This document shows, piece by piece, positions 46,444-58,740 of a stretch of 64,000 nt of DNA (positions are counted from its first letter, which is position 1; each line of letters starts with the position of its first letter). Source of the DNA: Rhizophagus clarus (Eukaryota; Glomeromycota; Glomeromycetes; Glomerales; Glomeraceae). Both the position numbers and the translations under genes were made by a program. Under the pieces are notes generated by a model. The model was not told the origin of the DNA. It was given only the letters and a program-made list of their open reading frames with translations, and did not search any database. Location: positions 124,001 to 188,000 of the forward strand of contig BLAL01000077.1 in the NCBI GenBank assembly GCA_015698045.1. Reading direction: 5' to 3'.

Positions 46444-47603
46444 ATGAAGGTTTTGTTCAAATGTTTTGCCCTACTGGGGCTTGCTATTTGTTCCACGTTT
46501 GCATTTGATGCTACAACGGAAGATGATGGTGGTCAGGTAATTCCACTTCGAACCCATTCTATTTATATGCCTTATATTGGTAGGTAAACTTTATTTTAAA
46601 TTCTTAAAATTTAGTTATTTTTAACGCGATTTTTTTTTTTTTTTAGATCAAGATCTTCAAAGTCGATGGTTTGATTTTGGTGCTGACGCAGTGATCAATA
46701 CTAACAAGCACATTAGACTGACTCACGATCGACAATCCCAGACTGGCTGGTTATGGAGTCGTCTGGTAAGAATTTATTCTCATTATTAATTTCAATTGCA
46801 ATTTTGTAATCAAAATAATAAATTTACTCTGATTTTAATTCATCAATTAGCCCATAACTTCTACAAATTGGCAAGTAGAATTCGAATTTAATATTGATGG
46901 ACAACATCCGACTCTTCATGGCGACGGAATGGCAGTATGGTTTACATCAGAACGTGCCAAGGTTGGACCTGTCTTCGGATTCATTGATAGATTTGAAGGT
47001 CTTGGTATCTTTTTTGACACATATGCTAATTCCAGGCACCCCGTAAGTAGTAGGTCAAAGGTGTTTCATTTTTATTTTTACTTTATCTAATTTGAATTGT
47101 TTCAATTTACCTAGCATTCATTTCCTTATGTTATGGCCATGATTGGTGATGGTAAAACTGAATACGATCACGACTTTGACGGTAAAAAGAATGAAGTTGC
47201 GGGATGTGAGGCTGACATAAGAAGTAAACAAGTAGCAACAAAAGCACGAATAACTTATTATAAAAATACTTATCTTGAGGTCAAATTACAATATAAAGCA
47301 TGGGATCAATGGGAACCATGTTTTACCATTCCTAATGTTACTATTCCCTCAGTTGCTTACCTTGGTTTCACTGCTTTAACAGGCGAAGTTAGTGATAACC
47401 ATGATATTATTAGTATTACAACAAATAACATTGTTTCCGTACCGCCAAGATCTTATAAGCCATCCGTGCGCCAGCAGGATCCTTCGTCTTCAAGTTGGTT
47501 CGGCCTATTGTTCATATTAAAACTTATTGCGACCTCTGCTTTTCTTGGCGTCTTGGTTCTTGTTTACAGAATGTATAAGAATCAATCAAACAAAAGGTTC
47601 TAA
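46444..47603 (+). CDS. VIP36/ERGIC-53-type L-type lectin, cargo receptor
   Basis: This is a type I membrane lectin for high-mannose glycoproteins in the early secretory pathway (LMAN2/Emp46-47 group). A signal peptide (MKVLFKCFALLGLAICSTFA) precedes the legume-lectin domain: PLRTHSIYMPYI, WFDFGADAVINTNKHIRLT, SQTGWLWSRLPITSTNWQVE, HGDGMAVWFTSERAKVGPVF, GIFFDTYANSRHP, and a disulfide pair in GCEADIRSK and WEPCFTI. The Asp of GDGMAVW and Asp/Asn of DTYAN match the calcium and sugar ligands. The single TM is SWFGLLFILKLIATSAFLGV and following, and the short basic tail ends YKNQSNKRF. The final Phe could serve in ER exit. Four introns; about 320 residues. Confidence 0.94.
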
Positions 47604-48419
47604 TTATCTTGTGTTAAAAAAAAAATAATTGTAGATTACATAAAAATAATAAAAATAAAAAATTCAATCAATTACTTTTTATTAATTTTCTATCATATTC
47701 ACAACTTTTTAACATGATCTTATGTATTTCTCATTGTCTTATATGTAAAATATAAAATGTAAAATACATTATTAATTATTGTATATTCATGAATTAACAA
47801 TGGACTATTCTACTATTTTTCCTGTAATGAACTAAAATAACGATTGTTCAATTATCGTATGTTGAAGGAATTTTCATCATTCTGATTTAAACCCTATATT
47901 CCTCGAGATTTCACTTTGCTAAAATGCCAAACTTTCCAACACTTATATAAATATAAAGTAATAATTGTTTTATTTAAGTTTTAGATATAATGCACGGAAT
48001 GCCGTTAGATGCGTACACCTCGCGTATAAATGGTGAAAATCTGACTTAAATTTATTCTTTATATACATAAAAGAAATAATATATTAATAATGAATATTAA
48101 AAAGTTAATAACAAATAGACAAACGTTACCATGGTAAATTAAAAATGACAATGGGTCAGACGAGAAGTTCCTTACTGTGTGGGATCAGAGGGCAAATCTC
48201 ATTATTTCATAATTATATAATATTTTGCTCGCAAGATCAAATGATTTATTGTCTTTTCCAAAATAGTCCTTGTTGGCAAACAAAGAAGCTTAAAAATAAT
48301 GACGAAAAAGCAACTGGAACTTATACAGGCATTCTTGCTTTAAGAAAATTTTTTACTTATTGAAGTCTTTTGATCTATGAGGAAGAATCTATTAAAAATT
48401 GATTCAACAACAATTACCG
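47604..48419. other. Intergenic region downstream of the lectin
   Basis: AT-rich. A 72-codon frame near 48145 has no family resemblance and sits opposite a decayed coding stretch, so I treat it as chance. Confidence 0.4.
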
Positions 48420-49480
48420 ATTTATTTAAGAATTAATTACCAGGAAAATGATATATATCTCTTGTGTATAAGTTGCTTATAATGCGGTACATGCTTTACA
48501 GCATCAACTTCATACTCTGAAAACATCATATCTGATCTCGTCTCGATAAAACGGAATCCTTCTTTCCTGTGTGTAGAAATTGATATGTAGGGTCGATACC
48601 TTCTAGGTTTTTTGGAATAAAAAATGTAGCTGCGTTGATTCCTTCAACGAAGCTTTGGACGCCGTTTCTTGTTAGTTCGCTATAGAAAGTTCTTGAACCA
48701 TATCTTTAACGGAAATCATTAGTCTAAAATAAACGCGTGGCCGAAATTTGCCGAAATTTGCCGAAATTGAGATTCCGAGATCGAAAATGGCCGAAAATAT
48801 TTTGTAATTCTGACCAAATTTGTAATGCCGGCCAGAATTACAAAAATATTTTCGGCCATTTTCGATCTCTGAATTTCAATTTCGGCAATAATTTCGGCAA
48901 ATTTCGACCACATGTATAGTCTGAAATCTCGTTGTGATATATCTTGTCCTTTGCATCAAAGGATGCAATACTGGATTTTCATCGTATAAAATAAATTTGA
49001 TATTTTATTAACAACGATTGCGTATTAATTGTAAACTTACCGAAGAGGAGGATACGCAATAATGCAACATCAGCTCCCGAACACGATTTCTGAATTATTC
49101 ATTGTCTAGCTTGGACAACTATCGACAAAAAATCATCAATCCTGAAATTAGTAAATACCGGAGCATTTTAAAAAACGGAAGACACTCTTGTTGTAATGAC
49201 CTGAAGTTTTTGGTATTTTATTCATCATTGTGTACGAACGTTCTGTGATAACAATACAAATCATTTGAGTAGGTGTTCCGAAACTTTATCCTTGACTCTC
49301 TTGATTTTCGTCATATAGAACGACATTGAAGAATACATAAAATTAATTGAGATGTTTACCTACAGCATTCCAGCGATTTAATAGGCTTGACGTTATTGTA
49401 CTTTCGATGTTGCTTTAGGGATGCCGCATGTAAAATTGGAGTTTGTTCATCCTTGAAGTATTGATTTACGTAATTTATAA
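48420..49480 (-). pseudogene. Decayed gene of unknown family, interrupted by a fold-back element
   Basis: Minus-strand segments read like protein for 30-45 codons each, in changing frames with stops: GTPTQMICIVITERSYTMMN near 49240, DENPVLHPLMQRTRYITT near 48960, TFYSELTRNGVQSFVEGINA near 48650, and DAVKHVPHYKQLIHKRYISF near 48480. The order along the strand is consistent with one multi-exon gene. A 176-bp inverted-repeat element splits it at 48738-48913. I do not recognise the family. The stops and frame changes show it is not functional. Confidence 0.45.
48738..48913. repeat. Fold-back (near-perfect inverted repeat) element
   Basis: The left arm (GTGGCCGAAATTTGCCGAAA, continuing through GATCGAAAATGGCCGAAAAT) is mirrored by the right arm with few changes. 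Arms of about 75 bp are separated by about 25 bp. No clear target duplication. It could fold into a long hairpin and resembles a small MITE. Confidence 0.8.
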
Positions 49481-50122
49481 TAAAAATACTAATGGCAAAA
49501 AATATACAACTTCATTCTAATTTGCTGAGAACTAGCGAAAATGACTTATATCATGAATGTGAATTTCATTTAACATCCAAGAAACATTATACGCTATATA
49601 TATTATCATAAATATTAGTCTGGCAGTTGGTTCATGGCCAGAATAAATAATTCAAGTTTGTGGCAATTTCTTCACATTAAAGAAAAAAATAAAGTTGATA
49701 TTACAAGATGGTAAGCCAATATAGAATACGAACAGCCATCTTAGACAAAAATCACAAAATTAAGAAATTGAATTACTGTAAAATATTTGTATCTTACAAA
49801 CTTTGTAATTTACGTTGACATGTAAATTTGATTATATAGGTAGCTTGTTCGTCAGTAAGTTTCATTGTAATTCTTTATCTGTGAATATAGACTAAGTTGT
49901 ACCTCTCCTAATCACGAATTTAATATAGGGAGACCGCAGTTGACGATTATGTTGTTGCAATGTCAGTTTAATCTTCACCCACTTTAATATTTGAGAAAAT
50001 TCATGAAATAGGCAATTTAATACATTCATTAATAATTACTGAACTTTATCTGTTGAGCGAAGTATAAAATTCGCAACATCCCCAGAAATGCTGATCAGTT
50101 TTTTGCAAGGAGAATAAATTCG
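49481..50122. other. AT-rich spacer with possible further coding traces
   Basis: No gene that can be supported. Weak protein-like minus-strand stretches may extend the decayed gene. Confidence 0.35.
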
Positions 50123-50132
50123 TAGATAGTAT

Positions 50133-50756
50133 CTAGGGGTTAGATAAATAAACGGGGGGACCAACTTAAGGTTACACAGGCTGATCAATAAAACCAAGAA
50201 CTGTCGCTCTCATAAATGCGAAATTTCATATTAAAAATTCACTTTTTTCGATTTTTTCCAAGTTAGACGCATAAGAAAGTAGCCGATCCAAAAAAATTAA
50301 GGTCGTATATGTTAGCTTTATATAAACGAAGTCTTTTTATTCAAATTAGACCATTGGTTACTTTCTTTTTAGTTTTATATATTTTTACTACTTGACAATA
50401 GAAATTAGAAATTTTTTTTTTATTTTTTTTAGATCTCCAATAAACAAACTATAAATATTTTTTTAAAAAACGTTTAAAAATAGTGATTTCTTCTTTTATT
50501 GTGTATTTTTTTCAAATATTTAATAAAATTTTATATAGTTTTGAGGTATTTCAAATAGCCGATCCTGTTTTTTAAAAGATATAGATGATAAAAATCACAT
50601 ATTCTGATAGTTTCGTATTCTATTATTGCCGATCTGCAATTTTTTTTCATAGATTATATTGATTATTGGTCAATCTTGCGTCTTAAACATGGGGTGAAAT
50701 TGATCAGCCTGTGTAATCTATGAGTTGGCCCCCCGTTTATTTATCTAACCCCCTAG
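50133..50756. mobile_element. MITE with about 55-bp terminal inverted repeats, 624 bp
   Basis: The ends read CTAGGGGTTAGATAAATAAA (left) and CTAGGGGGTTAGATAAATAA (right, inward), with similarity continuing through ACGGGGGG.CCAACT and TTACACAGGCTGATCA. The direct repeat TAGATAGTAT flanks it (50123-50132 and 50754-50763). Because the element itself ends in CTAG, the true duplication is 7-10 bp, which leaves hAT (8) and Mutator-like (9-10) both possible. The interior has AGCCGATCC words but no frame. Confidence 0.8.
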
Positions 50757-50763
50757 ATAGTAT

Positions 50764-52580
50764 AATGAGTTAAATAAACAAATGTATTCGGATAGTTTAT
50801 TGACAGATTATGCATTGATCAAAAATTTACCAATTCCGCTATACAAACGTAATATATACAATACATTCGAATATGGGTAAACTTTATGTATGTGGAATAC
50901 AGATACAAAAACTTCATATTCCGAACTACCACATTATAAAGTATATCTTAATCCATTCTCCCACATGAATAACATAGGTGCATATTCACACTCATATAAA
51001 TCGAGATTCAAGATGCTTTAACCTTAGCTTTTTCTTTAACAGCAGTATTAACGATTATTGTTGAACTAATTAAGGTCGATGCTCATTCAATAGATTAATT
51101 TAATAAATTGATAGATTCACTTGTTAAACAAGAACATTCTCGATTGACAATTTAGAAGTGATAATTTGCCTCAAATATCTGTTATTTCTTTATAAATACA
51201 ATTAGAATCAATATCAAACTTAGAAAATTTTTTAGGCCTATAAAATAATTTCCAGAATTTTAAATTTTTTTAAATCTTTCCCTACAAAAAGTAATTATAT
51301 TCAATATATATATATATATATATATATTTAGTTAAAGGATATACTTAGAGCTTTATTAAATTTCAGATCTATTACAATACAAAATTTAAATATCAGAGCC
51401 TACCTATTCCCTTACAGGTTACAGATATGTCTATTATACCTATAGCCTACTCTCAAAAAATATAGTAGGAAGTCTATCTATAGAATTATTCAAGAAAAAA
51501 GGGAGATAATAAAAATAATGAAAAATTTTAGAATCTAATAAAACAAAAAACAAAATATAAAGTGATCACTTCAATTCTGAGTAGATTTCAAAAAATACTG
51601 AATTTTCATCCTGCTAATCTAATTAAATAAAATGTTTCAATAATACCTTCAGTCCATTTATAAGATATTTTACATTCAGCTTAAAGGACTGGTTATTTTA
51701 GTTTGAAAAATCTTTTTGTTAAGTCAACCAGAATTCAGAGTTTTATTATAATTCTTATTGTAATTGTTAATATTAAAATCTAAAGAAATGCAATTAGATC
51801 CAGAAGTCTTCTTTAAAGAAGTTTTATTCACATTACCAATTCAAGTGAATTTATAAAAATTCTTGAAGTTGAATAAAATAACAGCATTAAAAGGCTTTTG
51901 TGTTATTCTAAAACTGTGAATTACTAATTCTGATAAAAATATTATCCTATATATTGAAGTAACCAATAAGTTTTTAAGTTTTATTTACTTTTTTAATAAT
52001 TTTAAAGATTTGAAACTACTATTTATTAAAAACTGATATAGTCAGCCATTTAGGAATAAAGAAGCATTTGTTATATCATCTAAAATATTATAAATAACAG
52101 CTTAAAATTTCTTATATTATTTCCTTTCTAAAAGATCTTGAGATGCCAAAAACTATCAAACTGGGATTTTCTTAAGGCTGACAGTTCAATCTTCTTTATT
52201 ATAATATTTAAGACACTCATGATTTAAAATTAGTCTAATTTTTATTAATAAATATTTCTTATGCATCCTAATAGGTTAGTACTCACTAAAATGATTTTGT
52301 TTCATTATTATAAATTTATAAGAAGTATATAATTATCCCATTTTGCTAGTATATCATAAACTACTCATATTGGCAGATTTGTCTTATCGCCCAAATATGT
52401 TAAATTTTGTTATAAAAAGTATTATATAAGTTAAGGATATGCAATATTATGACCTAAAAAAAGTGTGTACAATTTTAAAAATGCAATTGGTGCGGTTTTA
52501 CTTTTGGCCAGAATTAACATAATTTTGGTCAAACTTAATGCATCGTCAGATTCTTCAATAATAAATAATTTTCATTAAAA
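50764..52580. other. AT-rich region with an old dispersed repeat
   Basis: No intact gene. 51340-51560 is related to 61300-61520 (shared TATAATAGCCTA.TCTCAA and AG.AAGTCTA.CTATAGA words). The rest (51600-52480) shows scattered protein-like words but is too decayed to name. Confidence 0.4.
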
Positions 52581-52644
52581 TACCCTAGCGTTAATCAGTT
52601 ATCTGATCTGACCCGTTGATCTGACATATATTTAGGTCAAATAA

Positions 52645-54450
52645 ATGTAAAAAAAACGCCAAAACTAATAGTTCTAGCATTTCTATTATGTAAATTGAAA
52701 AAGAAAATGTTAGAACCATTTGTTCCAGTGTTTCTATTGTGCAAATTTGAAAAAAACGCTGGAACAAATGGTACCAATATTTCTATTATGTAAATTGAGA
52801 AAAAAAAAATGCCAGAACTATTCATTTTGACGTTTCTTTATGTAAAATTGAAAAAAAAACACTGCAACAAATGGTACCAGTGTTTCTGTTATGTAAATTG
52901 AAAAAAAAGCCAGAACCATTTGTTCCGGTATTTCTTTCATGTAAAATCAAAAAAAATCGCCAGAACTATTTGTTCTGGCGTTTTTATTATGTAAAGTTGA
53001 AAGAAAAACGCCAGAACCAGTTGCTCCAGCATTTCTATTGCGCAAAATTGAAAAAAAATGCTGAAACCATTTGTTCTGGCATTTCTTTATGTAAAATAAA
53101 AAAAACACTGAAACAAATGGTTCTGGCATTTCTATTATGTAAATTGAAAAAAAAACGTCTGAATTATTTGTTTCAGTGTTTCTATTACGAAAATTTGAAA
53201 AAAAATGCTAGAACCATTGGTTCCAGCGTTTCTATTATGCAGATTGAAAAAAAATGCCGAAACTATTTGTTCTGGTATTTCTTTATTTAAAATTGAAAAA
53301 AAAAATGCCAGAACAAATGGTTTCAGCGTTTCTATAATGTAAATTGAAAAAAAAATGCCAAAATTATTTGTTCTGGTGTTTCTTTATTTAAAATTGAAAA
53401 AAAAACGCCAGAACAAATAGTTCTGGCATTTCTATAATATAATTAAAAAAAAATGCCAGAACGATTTGTTCCAATATTTCTTTCATGTAAAATCAAAAAA
53501 AACGGCAGAACTATTTGTTCTGGCATTTCTATCATAAAAATTTGAAAAAAAATGCCAAAACAAATGGTTCTGGCATTTCTATTATGTAAATTGAAAAAAA
53601 AAACGCCAAAACAAATGGTTCTAGCATTTCTTTCATGTAAAATTGAAAAAAAACGTCAGAACCATTTGTTCCAGTGTTTCTATTACAAAAATTTGAAAAA
53701 AAATACTGGAGCCAATGGTTCTGGCATTTCTATTATGTAAATTGAAAAAAAATGCCAGAACCATTTGTTCTGGTGTTTCTTTCATGTAAATCGAAAAAAA
53801 AACGCTAGAGCCAATGGTTCTGGCGTTTCTATTATGCAAATTTTAAAAAAAAATGCTGAAACTATTTGTTCTGATATTTCTTTATTTAAAATTGAAAATA
53901 AAATGCCAGAACAAATGGTTCTGGCGTTTCTATAATGTAAATTGAAAAAAAAATGTCAGAACTATTTATTTCGGCGTTTCTATTATGAAAATTCGAAAAA
54001 AAATGCCAGAGCTAATAGTTCTGGTGTTTCTATTATGTAAATTGAAAAAAAAAACACTGGAACCATTTGTTCTGGCATTTCTTTATGTAAAATTGAAAAA
54101 AAAACGCTAGAACAAATGGTTCCAGCGTTTCTATTATGAAGATTCGAAAAAAAAATGCTGGAGTCAATGGTTCTGGCATTTCTATTATGTAAATTGGAAA
54201 AAAAATGCTGGAACTATTTGTTCTGGCGTTTCTTTATGTAAAATTGAAAAAAAACGCCAGAACAAATGGTTCTGGTGTTTCTATTATGAAGATTCGAAAA
54301 AAAATGCTAGAGCCAATGGTTTTGACGTTTCTATTATATAAATTGGAAAAAAAATGCCAGAACCATTTGTTCTGGCGTTTTTTTATATACAGTAAAAATG
54401 AAAAAAACGCCAGAACAAATGGTTTTGGCGTTTCTAAAATCATGTAAAAC
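52645..54450. repeat. 50-bp hairpin minisatellite, about 36 units
   Basis: The unit is GCCAGAACCATTTGTTCTGG, then CGTTTCTATTATGTAAATTG and an A run. Each unit contains the inverted repeat GCCAGAAC...GTTCTGGC with a 4-5 bp loop that alternates between ATTT and AAATG types. Open frames on both strands through it are by-products of the 50-bp period. The flank at 52585-52660 (GATCTGACCCGTTGATCTGACATATATTT and onward) matches the interior of the hAT-like element at 3440-3560, and the unit matches the hairpin repeat there. Confidence 0.9.
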
Positions 54451-55009
54451 TAATAATCAAATAAAAAAACGTTTTTTTTATACTAATATAAATTGCCGTA
54501 ACTTAATAATAAAATAGGTTTAGACACGTCAAATCATCTGATCATAAAAAGACACATGTGATACTAATCTAAAAATAACATATTCCTTTTACATCGACTC
54601 ATAATTTAAGCTTACTAAAATTGGCAAATGTTCTATTTGGTATTCCTACCTGTTTTGGTTTTTCAGTTTACCAAACAAGATTTATCGATATCAATAACTG
54701 ATAAAAAAATATCTGCGACAGTTTTAAAAAAAAATCAATAATTTTTTTTTATAAAAAATTAGTTAAAACCATTTTATTCTTTAATAAAAACTTTAATTTT
54801 ATAATTAACTTTTCACCATATGGAACTTTTTTATAAATATTTTTCAATTATAAAAAACGAAAAAAAACATTATTTTTTTTTCAATTATCTTTTAGCGAAA
54901 CATATTACTAATGTTTTATTCTATCATATAATTTGGTAAAAATTCCAATAATACTTTTTTTTTAAAAATATTTTTTTTTCCAACAAAACTATAAAAAATT
55001 AATTTTTTT
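54451..55009. other. AT-rich spacer
   Basis: No gene. A cassette-like branch palindrome (GAAACATATTACTAATGTTT, near 54898) lies just before the next array and may be its first module. Confidence 0.4.
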
Positions 55010-55790
55010 TTATGTTTAGGATGTTTCTTGGACTTGGAAATACTTGGAATTCGGCCTCTTGGATACCTGACATGGAAATGTAAACAGAAATGTAAGTAGA
55101 ATGGGAAGTGAGAGGGAATTTTTTGAATTGGAAATGTTACTAACTTTCCCTTTCTTTTTTTTATTTTTAAGAGCTTTCAACTGTGACCTATTGAATACCA
55201 GAAGGATGAATAGTGAGTATACATAGAATGGGAAGGAGGATGATATTTTTTAAAAAATTGGAAATGTTACTAATGTTTCCTTTCTTGTTTTTTCTTTAGG
55301 GACATGGACTTTAGCTTCTTGGATATTGGGCTTTAGCAGAAATATAAATATAGTGGTTGAATGAGATGGGCCTTTTTTTGATTTGAGAACATTACTGACA
55401 TTTTCTTTCTTTTTTTTTTCTTTAGAGACATGGACTTCAACCTTCTTTTGATACCAGATTTCAGTGGGAATGTAAGTAGAATGGAAGGGAGATTCTTTTT
55501 TTGATTTAAGAACATTATTAATAATCCTTTTTTGTTTTTTTTTTAGGGCAGATTTCAGCTTCTTTGATGTTGAGTTTTGGCAGAAATGTGAACATAGTGG
55601 TTGAATGAGAGAGGCCTTCTTTTGATTTAGAACATTACTGACGGGATTTTTCCTTTTTTTTCTTTAGGGATGTGAACTTTAGCTTTTCTTTGATACCAGA
55701 CTTCAATGGGAATGTAAGTAGAATGGAGGAGAGGTTCTTTTTTTTTTCTTTAGGATACCTGGATTTGTGTTTTTTAGCAATTACCTATTA
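55010..55790 (+). repeat. Plus-strand array of exon/intron-like cassettes
   Basis: About seven units of 110-125 bp. Each has a T-rich tract ending in TTTAG or TTAAG, an exon-like island of 40-80 bp (core GGACATGGACTTCAGCTTCT, then TTGGATACCAGACTTCAGTG and GGAAT), and in several units a GTAAGTAGAATGG donor. Branch-like words in palindromes lie before the T tracts: GGAAATGTTACTAACTTTCC near 55125, GGAAATGTTACTAATGTTTCC near 55260, AACATTACTGACATTTTC near 55385. The island core resembles those of the other arrays (GGACTT, TTGGA, GGAAT). Confidence 0.75.
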
Positions 55791-57944
55791 GTACTAGAAT
55801 TTGGGATTCTGAACAAGAAATATCAAGATAAAAGGGGGAGAGTATTTTATTTTAACATTTCTTTTCATTTTCCTTTGGAAATATCCACTTGTATTTGAAC
55901 AGTGAATTTTATATAAATAGCATATATTATATATTATACTTAAAAGTATAAAATAGTGTATATAATGTTTATAAATGATTATAAAAGTAATAAAAAATTG
56001 ATGCATATCGGCAGATTTGTTTTTTTATAATCAACATAATTTTATGATATGGATCACATATCAATATTAAATACGTTTGAAAGTATATAAAAATTCTTAT
56101 ATTGCGTAAAATTAGATAAATGTAAATTAGATAATTTTATAAAATTTATCATGAAAAAAAATTTTTTTAATAATATTCAGAGTCGTAAATACTTTTATAT
56201 TCATAGCTACTGTGACTATATAAATTTTTATTTTACTCTTTATTTTATTAAAGTACACTTACTTTCTAATAATATACATTAAAATTACTATACAGGTGAG
56301 AAATGGGTTTTTTGTTAGTAAAATAGGTTTTTGGCATCTATTTTACATTGAATAATTTAAGTTTTGCAAATGTAAATTTTTTACTCAACTTATTATTTAG
56401 TCAAATGACAGTCTATCAAGTGACTTTTTAGTATTACAGATCAGGTTTGGGTAATAAAAATTATAAAAATCATCAAAATTTAATAATTAATGCAAGGTAA
56501 ACAAATCCGCCGATATGTAAATCTAATAATTATACCTGTTCTTTTCTTAGATATACTTGTATTCAAATTATTTTTATATTATGAAATTACATAATTCCAT
56601 AATTCTATAATTATTAAGTAATTTATTAGGAAAGATTTGAATTCTGTATTTAATTTCAGATTCCATATTTAATTTTATATTACAAAAATATTTGGCTAAA
56701 ATTAACCTAAATTTTGGCCAAATTATATTTAGTTGTCTGATTTTGATAATGTTACCATCATTCGATTTATCTCATCAAGACAAATCTAATGATAATAAGA
56801 ATGTAAAAAACTAATCATTAAATCGTACTCTAATACCAATAATCACACAATGAGATAACTCTGTTAATATTGATATTAAAGTGCTGTAATATATATCATT
56901 AGATTCATCTTGATGAGATGAATTAAAGAGTATAAAATCATTAAAATTAGATCACTGGATCTGAAAATATTCATACTTCTGTACTATTATACAAATTTTA
57001 GAATTTTGAAGTGTATAATTACAGATTTACGTAATTAATTATATATTTATATAATTTAGTAATTTCAGATTTCAGATCTACCAATTGAATTTTAGAAACA
57101 ACTATATTCTAAAAGGTAATAACCAGTAATGATAACATTTTTATTAGTAAAAAATTTGTCTGTTTCTTTCTGTTTTAATTTTTTTTCATTATAATTAGAT
57201 ATTAAAGTAGACTTAAAGTTACAATTTAATAGCCTAAGTGGTTTAAGAAAAGAAAAAAGTGTATCATTATTAAAAATAACTGTTTTTAATTAATTCTGGA
57301 AATTCAAAATATATTTAAAATAAGTATTAATTTTAATTTACAATACAGTTATCTCTTTTTACAGCGAACCTCAATATAATAAAAATTACTATATAACGAA
57401 TTGTTAATATAGGATAGATATTAACATATAAAAAAACTCTTGATTAACCAAATTTTATTAATTATGAACTGTTCCTATGAAAAAATTGGATAAGGAATTT
57501 ATATGTTTTTTTATACAAAAAAAGTCATATGAATATTGTATGATTATCATATAATAAACGTAGATTTTTTGTAAAAAAAATATATGTAAAAAAATACATA
57601 ATACAGAAATCTGTCTAATTCTGTATCATAAAATTATGGTTTATATACTAAAAAATACTAAAAAATACTGAAATTATACATTTTTTTAATGTAATTTATA
57701 ATATAAAATTTTATTTAATTTAATTTTTAAATAATAATATTTTCATTGAATATATTTTATAATATTATCAAATCAATATTTAAATAATAAATAAATAAAT
57801 AATATTTTATTCAATACAAATATTTTATTTTTTACTATATTTCTTTAACTCTATTAAAAACTAAACTCTCCCTATATTGAACCATAGCTACAATAATTCT
57901 AGAATTATCCTATGTTAATCTTTAAAATTTGGCATTTCTACAAA
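55791..57944. other. AT-rich spacer
   Basis: No gene found. Between 57350 and 57900 two stretches (CAGTTATCTCTTTTTACAGC, and CTCCCTATATTGAACCATAG) look like eroded mariner/pogo ends, but the boundaries are not convincing. Confidence 0.4.
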
Positions 57945-58740
57945 AAAACATGAAAAAAAACAGTTCACAAAAAGAAATCAACTTATGAGAAAGAAATCAA
58001 TCTGCAGAGAAAGAAATCAACTTATAAAGAAAGAAATCAACTTATAAAGAAAGTAACCAACCTACGAAAAAAAAAATCAACCTGTGAAAAGGAAATAACT
58101 TACAAAAAGAACTGATTCATGACAGAGAAAAAGAAGTCTTAAAACTGATCTACTATAAAAAGAGAAACTAAATTACCTATGAAAGTAAAAAAATTCAGAA
58201 TTAATCTACAAAAAAAAAAAGTCTTTAAAGTGTCTTACAAAAAAAAAAGAATGAACTAACTTACAAAAAGAAAATAAATCTGAACCTAACCTTTAAAAAG
58301 AAAAAGATTCTTATCTTATAAGAAAATTAAACAAAAAAAAAATATTAACTTTAATATAAAAAAATTATCTTTAACAAAAAAAAAATACTTTATAAAAGAA
58401 AAGAAAATGAGATGGACAGAAAATGAATGATAAAAATAAAAAAATTTTTTTAACAAAGCTGAAGAAAATAAAGTAAAATAAAAATAAAAAATAAAAAATA
58501 AAAAGAACCAAAAACAAAAATTTTTTTAAAAAAAGGTGGAAAAAAAAATAAATTTTTTTAAAAAGAAGGGATTGAGATAAAGAGTAAAATAGAAAGAAAA
58601 AACTTTTTATTTTTTATCAAAAAACATCAAGAAAAAAAAATTTTTTTTTAGAAGAAAGTTAAAGGGAAAAAAGAAAAAAAATATGGAAAATAAAAAAAGG
58701 AAAGTATAAATAAAAAATGGGAAGGAAAATAAAAAACATA
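57945..58740. repeat. Purine-rich strand-asymmetric tract
   Basis: The plus strand is almost wholly A/G with some C for the first 150 bp, where GAAAGAAATCAACTTA repeats with a period of about 17-22 bp (57965-58090). The tract then becomes A-rich with AAAGAAAAA words. No frame. Strong strand asymmetry over 800 bp. Confidence 0.6.

Noticed and set aside
48145-48363. 72-codon plus-strand frame after the lectin gene
   Set aside because: No resemblance to a family and no splice context; next to a decayed minus-strand gene.
51600-52480. Possible very old retroelement fragment
   Set aside because: Scattered protein-like words only; too decayed to name a family or give borders.
52637-54447. Several open frames of 60-139 codons on both strands
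   Set aside because: They are periodic products of the 50-bp minisatellite and exist on both strands.
57350-57900. Possible mariner/pogo MITE
   Set aside because: End-like words are present on both sides, but neither the TIR register nor TA duplications could be fixed.
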